Source: Paenibacillus sp. FSL R5-0517 (GTDB lineage Bacteria; Bacillota; Bacilli; Paenibacillales; Paenibacillaceae). From it: a stretch of DNA of 64,000 nt. The position numbers and the translations under genes are program-made. The stretch spans positions 248,001 through 312,000 of the forward strand of contig NZ_CP150235.1 of assembly GCF_037974355.1 (NCBI RefSeq). Direction: 5' to 3'. Every line of letters begins with the position of its first letter. Position 1 is the first letter of the stretch. Shown in pieces: positions 56,137-64,000 of the stretch. The notes beneath the pieces were generated by a model. It saw only the letters and a list, made by a program, of their open reading frames with translations. It did no database searches and was not told the DNA's origin.

Positions 56137-57911
56137 GAGATCAGTTTACCTTTCCGAAGCTCTTCCTGCAGGGCGCGCAGCCGACTGTTACGAACGGCGA
56201 GTGTGGTGATGAATTGCTCCCAGTGCGCTTCTTGCTTCAACTTTTTATAGATTTTGGACAGGCGTTTCAGCAGCTTCACCGCGGCCTTGTATCCGTCCCT
56301 GTTCTTATGTCCGATATAACGCTCCACCGCCTGATGATAGAAGGGCAGCAACAGTTCAGGTGCATCTTTTTCAATCGGTTGCAGCACCGCTACGCGGAAT
56401 TCGAGAGGTTCTGTCCCTGTACTTAGCTGAAAATCAATCCACCTGCGCCACTGACCACGAGAATGCATGGCATCCTCATAGGCTGGGCGAGAGTGGGGGA
56501 GCATGCTGACAAGTGTGTCCCACATGCGGTTCTCTGTATCCGGCAGATGTTGAATGGCCGTGTCCCACAGATGCATGTAATCATTCAAAGGTGTGTTACG
56601 CCGATTCGCCAGCAGGGGACCAAGTTGTACCAACCAATCTCCGAGCCGCTTCCATTCAGCTGCATCTGTGAGCACGTGGAGAAAATGCAACAGATGTTCT
56701 GGCGGGATACCATAGGCCGAGCTTCCATGGATGAGTCGCTGCCATGCCTGATCGTCTTGCCCTACATGGAAATACATCCAGCTCTGCGCGAGTACGAGTG
56801 GTAAAGGCAGGGATACGGCTTTGCTTGGTCTATCACTACTACTTCCATTACTCTGAGCGCTGCCCAAGACACTCCCACCTGACTGGGAAGGTGCTGAAGT
56901 CGCTGTTAGATTGCGCTCTATATCATTTAAGATGGTCTGTTCCGACACTAACATGTCCCGCGACCCTTGAAGCTCAGGTACGATCCAGTTCAACCACAGT
57001 TGTCGATAGATCGGAGTGAAGAACATCATGCTTGCTGTCTCAGGCATCATCTGTTTACGTAAATAAGCTGAGGTTTCAGACAATCTGTTCCAAAGTTGCT
57101 CAAGCTTGTTTCCCTTTAGACCGGACAAGTCTAGCGGATGGCTAAAGATCCGTTCAATGTCTTTCAAAAGTGCATCAACCGCGAGCTGGGCAGGGTAGCT
57201 CATGTACACGGGGGTATGCGTAATTGAGTTACGAGCCGGCGGTACGCAGAATCGTATGAGGTGCAGCTGCACATGTAGTTCAAAAAGTTGGTCCATCGCA
57301 GCGGTCAGCCTTGGCTTAATGGCATATAACTCGTCCGTTGCTTCCTGCACGTAGGATGTGCTTGCTGTGCCGGTACCCAGCCGTCTCAGACAGGAGTGGA
57401 ATAGCTCATGCCATTCCGAGATTTCGAGAGCGGCAAGCTCTGTTGCACGCTCCTTGATCTGACTGTATTGGTTGTCCTGAATGTCCATATCCTGTTGTTC
57501 ATCAGCTTCGGCGTAGCTGGATCGTCCTGCGGACATGGCCCCGACGGGTTTAGTCGTTTGTTTGAGCGCAGTACTGGAGTGTGCATTCACAATCGCATGT
57601 ACAGGTCGCTCCAGTTGCTCGGCATAACTCATCAAGACTGCCGTCATGTGTTTGCATACGGAACTCACCGGGCAGGTACAATGACTGGTAGACAGGGATT
57701 GCATGCTCAGGGTGACCTCATATTCTTCCGATCCTTGTACAACGGCCGAGATCCCTTGTTGTTCGGAATAGGTTAATGGTCCGACACGTTTCTGTTTATA
57801 ATATTGGAATCCGCGCATGATCGTCAGGTTATTAAAATGCTCTGCAACCTGCCTGATCAACTGTTGCCACTGCGCATCATCCATCCTCATGTTATTCGGT
57901 ATGTTCATCAT
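56133..57911 (-). CDS. SWIM zinc-finger protein, YwqB type
   Basis: A 592-residue protein with a SWIM zinc-binding motif, C78-x-C80-x5-C86-x-H88 (HCTCPVSSVCKH), near its N-terminus; the rest is mostly helical with no known domain that I recognise. SWIM proteins bind DNA or protein partners. The gene lies immediately upstream of and overlaps the SNF2 gene, so the two products probably act together. The ATG at 57911 (with another at 57908) follows AGGAGA; upstream in-frame starts lack a ribosome site. A Ser/Gly-rich stretch lies near residue 350. Confidence 0.85.
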   Translation of the reverse strand: MMNIPNNMRMDDAQWQQLIRQVAEHFNNLTIMRGFQYYKQKRVGPLTYSEQQGISAVVQGSEEYEVTLSMQSLSTSHCTCPVSSVCKHMTAVLMSYAEQLERPVHAIVNAHSSTALKQTTKPVGAMSAGRSSYAEADEQQDMDIQDNQYSQIKERATELAALEISEWHELFHSCLRRLGTGTASTSYVQEATDELYAIKPRLTAAMDQLFELHVQLHLIRFCVPPARNSITHTPVYMSYPAQLAVDALLKDIERIFSHPLDLSGLKGNKLEQLWNRLSETSAYLRKQMMPETASMMFFTPIYRQLWLNWIVPELQGSRDMLVSEQTILNDIERNLTATSAPSQSGGSVLGSAQSNGSSSDRPSKAVSLPLPLVLAQSWMYFHVGQDDQAWQRLIHGSSAYGIPPEHLLHFLHVLTDAAEWKRLGDWLVQLGPLLANRRNTPLNDYMHLWDTAIQHLPDTENRMWDTLVSMLPHSRPAYEDAMHSRGQWRRWIDFQLSTGTEPLEFRVAVLQPIEKDAPELLLPFYHQAVERYIGHKNRDGYKAAVKLLKRLSKIYKKLKQEAHWEQFITTLAVRNSRLRALQEELRKGKLIS

Positions 57912-58191
57912 TCCATCTCCTGGGGTAAACATAGGTTCAGTAATCACCACGTCGATGACGTGATGTTGTAAAATCGTTGTATCCATCATATCAGTTATGA
58001 GCCAATCCGTGCATGGGTTATAAGAATATGAAGTTCTTTTTGGACAAACATGAATTTGGATGAATACGCAGGTGCCGTGAGCGAGTGGCATGCATGATTG
58101 CCTCATATTGTGTATGCTTATCGTATGTATTCCTTTCAGGAACGATGCAGGCCGGGGAAACGGTCATATTACAAACAACAGGAGAGAGCAT

Positions 58192-59010
58192 ATGAAAATA
58201 CTGACGTTAAACACACACGCTTGGGCGGAAGAGGATCAACTGAACAAGATCGGTCAGCTGGCTGATTTTATAAATACACATCAATTTGATGTAATCTCCA
58301 TGCAGGAGGTTAACCAGTCCATGCAGGAAGCGGCGCTTTCTGAAGAAGAACTGAGGCGGTATTATGCGACTGAATCGGATGCTGTGATTAAAAAAGACAA
58401 CTACGCCTACGTCCTGCTTCAGCAGCTGACAGAGCAATATTACTGGACGTGGATTCCCGCACATGTCGGGTTCCAAAAATACGATGAAGGACTGGCGATC
58501 CTTAGCCGGACGCCGATCACACAGGCTTTTGGAGAATACGTGTCCCACATGCGTGATTATAACAATTACCGGACCCGTAAGATTGTGGGAATCCAGACGG
58601 TCGTCCAAGGTGAAGCAACCTGGTTTGTGAACGGACACTATAACTGGTGGGATGATGCGCAGGAACCGTTCAAGGGACAGTGGGAGTTGACAGAGAGCAA
58701 GCTTGCCCCCTACATGGATCAGCCGTTATATATAATGGGTGATTTCAACAATGTCGCGGAAGTGCGTGGAGAAGGCTATGACTATATGATGAGCAAAGGC
58801 TGGAACGACCTGTACACCACAGCATTGCAAAAGGATGAAGGAGCAACCGTGGTGAAGGCCATTGCCGGCTGGGCAGACAACAAACGCGATTTGCGAATCG
58901 ACTATATCTTCTCCAATCGTCCCATTCAGGCCAAGTCTTCCACTGTGGTTTTGAACGGTAAAAACGGGCCGGTCGTGTCCGACCATTTTGGCGTTGCTGT
59001 AGAGATCTAA
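58192..59010 (+). CDS. Endonuclease/exonuclease/phosphatase-family protein
   Basis: A 272-residue EEP-superfamily phosphodiesterase-like protein. Seen: LTLNTHAW at the start, the metal-ligand Glu in ISMQEVNQ, FVNGHYNWWDD, MGDFNNV, RIDYIFSNRPI and the final catalytic-type SDHFGVAV. The family cleaves phosphodiester bonds in nucleic acids, lipids or inositides; the substrate here is unknown. No signal peptide is seen. The ATG at 58192 follows AGGAGAGAG; frames beginning upstream lack such a site. It is divergent from the SWIM/SNF2 pair. Confidence 0.85.
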   Translation: MKILTLNTHAWAEEDQLNKIGQLADFINTHQFDVISMQEVNQSMQEAALSEEELRRYYATESDAVIKKDNYAYVLLQQLTEQYYWTWIPAHVGFQKYDEGLAILSRTPITQAFGEYVSHMRDYNNYRTRKIVGIQTVVQGEATWFVNGHYNWWDDAQEPFKGQWELTESKLAPYMDQPLYIMGDFNNVAEVRGEGYDYMMSKGWNDLYTTALQKDEGATVVKAIAGWADNKRDLRIDYIFSNRPIQAKSSTVVLNGKNGPVVSDHFGVAVEI

Positions 59011-59051
59011 CAGCCATGCGGCTATAAATGGGATATCCTCTCAATTAAAGA

Positions 59052-59105
59052 AACAAAGCCTCCGCTGACTTCCTGTTAAGGGAAGTGTAGCCGGAGGCTT
59101 TGTTG
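59052..59105. terminator. Shared terminator, EEP gene and chemotaxis-receptor gene
   Basis: ACAAAGCCTCCG pairs with CGGAGGCTTTGT, with an inner ACTTCC/GGAAGT stem. It lies between convergent genes. Confidence 0.85.
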
Positions 59106-59172
59106 CATTCAAACATCATTTCCTATGTACATGTAGTATGGTTGTTCTTCATTTTGTTGCGGGACTGGCCTA

Positions 59173-60000
59173 CTATTCTAACGCCAGCATCTGATGTACG
59201 AACTTTTTCAGATTCTCGCTTGTCTCGCTAAGCTGTTCAATGCTTTCCATAAACTCGCTAACGAGCTTGGCTTGATCTACTGTTGCGGTTGTAATCTGAC
59301 CGATCTCCTGCTCCATATGTTTCATGGAATCCTGTACACTACCGAGAGAGGTTTCGATATCAGCCGCTGCTTGTTTCGTATGATCGGACAGTTTGCGTAC
59401 TTCACTGGCAACCACACCGAATCCGGCTCCCTGATCGCCCACACGAGCTGCCTCGATCATGGCGTTCAGTCCAAGCAGATTGGTTTGTTCCGATACTTCA
59501 CGAATGACGTTTGTTACTTTAGACACACTAACCGAGTTCTCTGAAGCTTTTTTGGAGTTGCGCAGAATCTCCTCTGAGGTTGCAGAGAGTTCTTCCGAAT
59601 GTGCCGCAATCTGCTGAATGCCACCGACAAGCGCATGAATAGTTGTTTCATTTTCACGGATCAGCGTCTCCAGTGTCATATGACTATCCAATGCGTAGTT
59701 CACACCCAATATGCCCACGACCTGATCGTTTTCCTTGATGGGAATAAGGATGGCGTCGAAAGGTCTGCCTTGCAGATCACCAGGCATGCGTGCCACGGTA
59801 CGCGTATCCTTGTTGGTGAGCATTTTGAAATCTTTGTAATCGTCATGCAGCTCATCTCCGACCTTCACGCCAATCTCCAGACTTTTTGCTTCGGAAAAAT
59901 ACAAAACTTTCTCATGATCATTAATGGATATGGATATGTCGTCACGGAACATTTGGCTAACAAAAGGCATAGCATTTACCAGAGATTCAAGAGTATTCAA
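59173..60000 (-). CDS. Soluble methyl-accepting chemotaxis-like protein
   Basis: A 276-residue receptor with no membrane segment. The first 110 residues resemble a small ligand-binding module ([20 protein letters not shown], then [20 protein letters not shown]). The C-terminal part is a short signalling helix pair with the receptor tip [20 protein letters not shown] followed by [18 protein letters not shown], which binds CheW/CheA. The start is a TTG at 60000 with GGAAGGAAAG about 8 nt upstream; frames from further upstream lack support. The signalling domain is shorter than in most transmembrane receptors. Confidence 0.82.
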   Translation of the reverse strand: MNTLESLVNAMPFVSQMFRDDISISINDHEKVLYFSEAKSLEIGVKVGDELHDDYKDFKMLTNKDTRTVARMPGDLQGRPFDAILIPIKENDQVVGILGVNYALDSHMTLETLIRENETTIHALVGGIQQIAAHSEELSATSEEILRNSKKASENSVSVSKVTNVIREVSEQTNLLGLNAMIEAARVGDQGAGFGVVASEVRKLSDHTKQAAADIETSLGSVQDSMKHMEQEIGQITTATVDQAKLVSEFMESIEQLSETSENLKKFVHQMLALE

Positions 60001-60374
60001 TGTGCATCTTTCCTTCCCGATACAAAAAGTGGAATTTTTCGACCTACTATCTATATCGGTAACGGTTTCTGTTTTTTTAAACGAATGTTCAAATATAAGT
60101 TCAACGGACGAGACATAAAGTAGCGCTTCGAATTTATTTGTAAGCGTAAACAAAAATCTGTAGCCACCATAGAACATGTCAGTTATACTGGGATTATTAA
60201 TTGGTGCCTGAGTAAAATAGAATATATTAACGTTCAGGGCAAGGGCGTTCCTTACGAAGGTTAAGCGCTATATCTCTAGATCCTGCCACAGCAGAATATG
60301 GGTCTGAGCTGCCCGGTTGGACGTTTTATTTCGGATAAGATTTTATTTCAATGTGAGAGGGATGTGTGCGATCA
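60001..60374. other. 374-nt intergenic region
   Basis: Between the divergent chemotaxis-like and GH105 genes. A possible promoter for the latter is TTGGAC (60317-60322) and TTTTAT (60341-60346), 18 nt apart. The string TTAAGCGCTATA near 60262 has a cre-like core but too many mismatches to call. No RNA gene or repeat was seen. Confidence 0.4.
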
Positions 60375-62618
60375 ATGACAACCTATTTCAGCGAACCGCA
60401 GAGCATGTATTACCGATTTGGAGAAGATCAGGATCAGGTGTTGAAAGTGCTGGCCGAGAGGTATATTGGGGCCAATGCGCAGGCTGATTTTGTATATCGG
60501 GTATTCCAGAAGTCTGGTATTTTGCAAAATGAGAAAGGGCTTTATGATCTGAATTTAGGTAAACGCTTTCCTGACGCTCCCAAAGATCATATATCTTACG
60601 CAGCTGCGCTGGTCTGGGGGGATGAGGATCGGAATCTGGATGTGTTGGTTCGCTGTTATGGACCTGTTCGCTTTTATTTTAATGAGCAGTTGGTTTATCG
60701 CTCTACCGTAATGGATGAGATCAGTCCTGATGCAACGGTGAAGCTCAGCATCGATATCAAGCCCGGTTGGAACACCATTTGGCTGGAAATGAAAAATACC
60801 CCTGCCGGCTTCGGTTGCCAGTTCGGCTCAGATGAAGGTAAAGTGCGTATTCTGAACGTATTTGCGCCGTTTCAGGAGAGACAGGGACAAGCGGGTTGGG
60901 TGTTCTCCCAACCAAACCTTGCTGCGAGTAAGCAACCAGACCTGCTTGGAAAAGAAGCAGATTACAGTTTGAAGTGGCTGCCTGAGACAGGCTGGTCTAA
61001 TGAAGAGATAACCAAGCCGGCTCTCGAACGAATATACGGACATCTCCCTGGACGGCATGTGTATGCTTGGACGCATCTGAACAATACCGATTCAACCGGG
61101 AGTCAGGTACGATTGTCAGGTCAATCCTCCGGTTCTTTAAGCATATGGATTAGCGGCAAACCTGTGGCACAAGTGAAGGAGGCAGGTCCGTTTGAGGTGG
61201 AGGTAGCAGCCTCTTTTGGGCGGAGTGACCTGCTCGTCCGAAGTGAATGCAATGATGCGGCAGGACCGTGGCATTTTAATTTGAATGCAACCGTTTCGGG
61301 TAAGCCACTTTCATTGGAACTTCCTCAGCGTGTCCACGGTGCTTCCGGAGAGTCCTGGTTATATGTCGGTCCCTTTGAGTCGGAGATTGAACCGGATGTG
61401 CAGGATCTTACCCGAACAGACCGAGTGTACCAAACGGGGCAAGAACAGACATATTGGCGTTTGGATCGACCGGATGCCTGGATTAGACCTTATTATGAAA
61501 ACGCCATGTTAAGCAACAAATGGACTGTGGGTAGTGTGACCAATTATGGTCGCTGGGATTATCCATTAGGTGTCACTGTCTATGGTCTATTACGGACGGG
61601 GCGTTATTTGCAGAGACCGGATATTACACGTTATGCGGCGGAGCATGTGCAGGCATGTACCCAGATGTATGAGTACTCATTATGGGATCGGGAGCAGTAT
61701 GGTTTCCCGGCAGTCAATCAACAATTGGTCATGCTGAAAATGCTGGATAACTGCGGTTCTTTTGGTTCGGCCATGATGGAAGCGTATTCAGAGTGTCATG
61801 AACCGACGTTTCTTCCGATTGCTGAACGGATTGCAGATTTTATGCTCTCCCGCCTGGAACGGCAGGAAGATGGGGCATTTTATCGCACATGTGTAGGGGA
61901 GTATGCTGAGAATACCATGTGGGCAGATGATCTATATATGAGCACGCCGTTTCTCGTTCGTTATGCACGGGTGACAGGCAACTCCGCCGCATTGGATGAA
62001 GCCGCCAGACAATTTTCACTGTATCGGAAGTATCTGTTCATGCCTGAGTTCAAGATCATGTCCCATGTGTATGATTTCAAATACGGACAGGCCACGCAGA
62101 TTCCATGGGGACGGGGCAATGGCTGGACATTATTCTCCTTGACGGAGGTATTGGAAGCTTTGCCGGCAGAGCATCCCGAGCGCCCGACTCTAATTAATTT
62201 CTTCAACGAATTGTGTGAAGGATATGCGGCGCTTCAAGGGGAAAGTGGGTTGTGGCATCAGGTGTTGAACGAACCGCAGACGTATGAAGAAGCCTCCTGC
62301 ACGGCGATGTTTGCCTATGGTTTTGCGAGAGGGGTACGTTTTGGCTGGTTCAAAGACCCTGAAGTTTACGTCACGGCCGCCGAACGGGCCTGGAAGGGAC
62401 TCATCTGTAAAGCGATTGATCGTCAAGGTAATGTCCATGGCGTGTGCAGTGGATCACGATATGCATTTACGGCAGAGTATTACGATCAGGACTTGCGTAC
62501 CGTCACCAATGACAATCACGGAATAGGCATTATGATGCTGGCAGGAACCGAGGTGGCCAAAATGAAGAAACATCTGGCCGAACACATGGTGTCTTCACCT
62601 GCAGTCTCACATTCCTGA
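60375..62618 (+). CDS. GH105/GH88-family hydrolase with N-terminal extra region
   Basis: A 747-residue protein. The C-terminal 370 residues are of the alpha/alpha-barrel GH105/GH88 type: NYGRWDYPLGVTVYGLLRTG, the acid motif TMWADDLYMSTPFL (D518/D519 region) and IPWGRGNGWTLFSLTEVL. These enzymes remove unsaturated uronic acid ends from pectin or similar polysaccharides after lyase action. The first 370 residues look like beta-sandwich accessory regions. No signal peptide, so it acts inside. The ATG at 60375 is chosen; a GTG at 60366 is closer to the AGAGGG site. A sugar-binding lipoprotein gene follows. Confidence 0.85.
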   Translation: MTTYFSEPQSMYYRFGEDQDQVLKVLAERYIGANAQADFVYRVFQKSGILQNEKGLYDLNLGKRFPDAPKDHISYAAALVWGDEDRNLDVLVRCYGPVRFYFNEQLVYRSTVMDEISPDATVKLSIDIKPGWNTIWLEMKNTPAGFGCQFGSDEGKVRILNVFAPFQERQGQAGWVFSQPNLAASKQPDLLGKEADYSLKWLPETGWSNEEITKPALERIYGHLPGRHVYAWTHLNNTDSTGSQVRLSGQSSGSLSIWISGKPVAQVKEAGPFEVEVAASFGRSDLLVRSECNDAAGPWHFNLNATVSGKPLSLELPQRVHGASGESWLYVGPFESEIEPDVQDLTRTDRVYQTGQEQTYWRLDRPDAWIRPYYENAMLSNKWTVGSVTNYGRWDYPLGVTVYGLLRTGRYLQRPDITRYAAEHVQACTQMYEYSLWDREQYGFPAVNQQLVMLKMLDNCGSFGSAMMEAYSECHEPTFLPIAERIADFMLSRLERQEDGAFYRTCVGEYAENTMWADDLYMSTPFLVRYARVTGNSAALDEAARQFSLYRKYLFMPEFKIMSHVYDFKYGQATQIPWGRGNGWTLFSLTEVLEALPAEHPERPTLINFFNELCEGYAALQGESGLWHQVLNEPQTYEEASCTAMFAYGFARGVRFGWFKDPEVYVTAAERAWKGLICKAIDRQGNVHGVCSGSRYAFTAEYYDQDLRTVTNDNHGIGIMMLAGTEVAKMKKHLAEHMVSSPAVSHS

Positions 62619-62644
62619 CACACCATATCTGAGACGGGAACACG

Positions 62645-62674
62645 ACCGCCGGGAATGTTATTCCCGGTGGTTTG
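62645..62674 (+). terminator. Hairpin after the GH105 gene
   Basis: CCGCCGGGAAT pairs with ATTCCCGGTGG around a GTT loop. Only a short T-tract follows, so it may be a partial terminator. Confidence 0.6.
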
Positions 62675-62698
62675 TGATTCTTTCAACTCCTTACTTTT

Positions 62699-62773
62699 TT
62701 GACAGGAAAGCTTACTTTTGTTTATGTCATGTCCAGCAATGGACCGATACAATAGGTTTTGTAAGCGATTCCA
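62699..62773 (+). promoter_or_regulatory. Promoter region and cre of the sugar-binding protein gene
   Basis: TACAAT at 62748-62753 is a strong -10; TTGACA at 62699-62704 with TTATGT 17 nt on is a second option. The site TGTAAGCGATTCCA at 62760-62773 matches the cre consensus at 9 of 10 fixed positions and would lie at or near the transcription start, the usual place for CcpA repression. Confidence 0.65.
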
Positions 62774-62802
62774 CAGAAGTGAAAAGGGGAGGAAATTCAT
62801 TC

Positions 62803-64000
62803 ATGATGATCACGAAAAAGTGGGTAACCCTGTTCTGCCTGTCCCTGTTATTGTTCGCTACAGCCTGTTCGGGAGGAGCCACGGATAAGCCAGCTTCTTC
62901 TGGCGAAGCAAGTGAAAGTGAAGGAGACTCTTCAGGCAAGATTGAACTGCGCATGACCTGGTGGGGATCACAGACCAGACATGATCTGACGACCAAAGTC
63001 ATTCAACTATTTGAAGAAAAACATCCGGGAATCACCATTAAACCTGAATACTCCGGTTGGGATGGTTATTTTGACAAATTAACGACACAGGTAGCCGGTT
63101 CAAATGCACCGGATATCATCCAGATGGATTACGCATTTCTGACTGACTTTGCCCGGCGTGGTGCCTTGCTTGATCTGACCCCATTTGCAGAGAGCAAAGA
63201 GCTGCGAACAGAGGATCATGATCAGAGCATGATTACAGCCGGATCCATTGACGATAAATTATATGCAATTACCCTCGGAGTAAACGCACCAGGTGTCATC
63301 TATGACGCCACCGTATTTCAGGAATTAGGGATTGAAGAACCGCAAGAGAGCTGGACATGGAAGGATTTTGGGGATATTGCGACCAAGATTGCCGCAGCCA
63401 AAGGTGATGGGTTCTATGGATCTGCAGACATTTCCGGTACAACCAACATGTTTGAAGTATTTATCCGACAATCCGGAAAAGGTTTGTTCGACGGTGGCAC
63501 AATGACCGCTACCAGCGAGGAGCTCCAGCAGTGGTTCGATATGTGGGGCGCACTGCGCGAGAATGGTGGAGTGACCACAGCGGAGATCACGGCATCCACA
63601 ACCAATGCACTGGAGACCCGCCCGATCTCACTGGGTACAGCTGCCATGGATTTTGCATGGTCCAATCAATTGCTGACATTCCAGCAGGTGAACAAAAACC
63701 AGGATCATAAGCTTGGGATACAAGTACTCCCGCATGGTGTCAACGAGCAGCAAATTGGCGAATACCTGAAACCAGGCCAGTTCCTCTCTGGTTATGGCAA
63801 AACCAAACATCCGAAGGAAGTTGCCATGTTCATTGATTTCATGGTCAATGATCCAGAAGCAACCGCTATTCTTGGTTCTGAACGTGGTGTGCCGGTTAAC
63901 TCAAGCATTCGTGAGCAGATGCAGCCAACGCTGCCGGAAGCGGAGCAAGTCATTTTCCAATTTATCGATACCGTATCGAAGCATTCCAGTGAGATCGATC
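62803..64000 (+). CDS. Sugar ABC transporter binding lipoprotein, cut at the window end
   Basis: The first 399 residues of a family 1 extracellular sugar-binding protein; the rest lies beyond the window. It has a lipoprotein signal with lipobox ATAC (C22), then an Ala/Ser/Glu linker, and typical features: IELRMTWWGSQTRHDLTTKV, NAPDIIQMDYAFLTDFARRG and the NAPGVIYDATVFQELG segment. The ATG at 62803 follows AAAAGGGGAGG by about 10 nt; another ATG is at 62806. It follows the GH105 gene and is probably the first gene of an importer for pectin or uronate-bearing oligosaccharides, under a cre site. Confidence 0.88.
   Translation, partial: MMITKKWVTLFCLSLLLFATACSGGATDKPASSGEASESEGDSSGKIELRMTWWGSQTRHDLTTKVIQLFEEKHPGITIKPEYSGWDGYFDKLTTQVAGSNAPDIIQMDYAFLTDFARRGALLDLTPFAESKELRTEDHDQSMITAGSIDDKLYAITLGVNAPGVIYDATVFQELGIEEPQESWTWKDFGDIATKIAAAKGDGFYGSADISGTTNMFEVFIRQSGKGLFDGGTMTATSEELQQWFDMWGALRENGGVTTAEITASTTNALETRPISLGTAAMDFAWSNQLLTFQQVNKNQDHKLGIQVLPHGVNEQQIGEYLKPGQFLSGYGKTKHPKEVAMFIDFMVNDPEATAILGSERGVPVNSSIREQMQPTLPEAEQVIFQFIDTVSKHSSEID

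Noticed and set aside
57912..58106. Longer start for the SWIM protein
   Set aside because: Upstream in-frame codons lack a ribosome site; AGGAGA lies right before the ATGs at 57911 and 57908.
60255..60275. cre-like core TTAAGCGCTATA before the GH105 gene
   Set aside because: Too many mismatches outside the AAGCGCT core.

Overview
The window looks like chromosome of a Paenibacillus-type Gram-positive bacterium with mid-range G+C. Evidence: LplB/YtcP/YtcQ-type sugar ABC systems paired with a membrane-anchored AraC regulator (YtdP type), S-layer-homology (SLH) surface proteins, a YtxJ bacilliredoxin-type protein, LicT/RAT antitermination, CcpA-type cre sites, strong AGGAGG ribosome sites and several TTG/GTG starts. 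No rRNA, tRNA, CRISPR array, transposase or phage gene was seen.

Layout. 1-811 has no gene but holds an imperfect inverted repeat, two 56-nt diverged direct repeats and a long hairpin. 812-15914 is a glycan-use locus: GH29 alpha-L-fucosidase; two LplB/LplC-like permeases and a lipoprotein binding protein; a membrane AraC regulator; then a GH3 glycosidase, a GH38 alpha-mannosidase and two TIM-barrel sugar isomerase/epimerase-like proteins in one operon. 16102-19286 has small or poorly known genes: an HTH-like 75-aa protein, a membrane protein, a VOC protein, an unknown protein with an acidic middle region, and a membrane-anchored YtxJ-like thiol protein. 19462-28992 is a potassium-uptake kdp locus: a 28-aa small membrane ORF, kdpF, kdpA, kdpB, kdpC, a cytosolic protein with two tandem KdpD-sensor/Usp units, a separate membrane histidine kinase, and kdpE.

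29108-31441 is a GH4 alpha-galactosidase-like gene divergent from an AraC regulator. 31476-36920 is a nickel/cobalt-type (Nik/Opp family) ABC transporter behind a promoter, a cobalamin riboswitch and a terminator. 37089-41749 (minus strand) is a two-gene secreted/surface operon: a triple-SLH protein followed by a 1123-aa exported protein with a Big2-like domain. 42086-45618 (minus) holds csaA, udk, a VanZ-family gene and an ECF sigma factor with its DUF4179-type probable anti-sigma partner. 45818-51336 is a beta-glucoside PTS operon (licT-bglP-bglH plus a KdgT-family permease) with two RAT/terminator switches. 51438-59010 holds a DJ-1/PfpI protein, a small secreted coiled-coil protein, a SWIM/SNF2 pair (YwqB/YwqA type) and an endonuclease/exonuclease/phosphatase-family protein. 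59173-60000 is a soluble chemotaxis-receptor-like protein. 60375-64000 is a GH105/GH88-like hydrolase followed by a sugar-binding lipoprotein cut by the window edge.

Taken together the window is dominated by uptake and breakdown of plant or microbial glycans under catabolite control, plus K+ homeostasis and metal import. Convergent gene pairs repeatedly share one symmetric, probably bidirectional terminator. The most unusual items are the split and internally duplicated KdpD with a degenerate first Walker B motif, the helically phased T-tract repeats before the kdp genes, the 28-aa ORF ahead of kdpF, the SLH/large exported protein pair, the B12-riboswitch metal transporter, and the YtxJ-membrane fusion.
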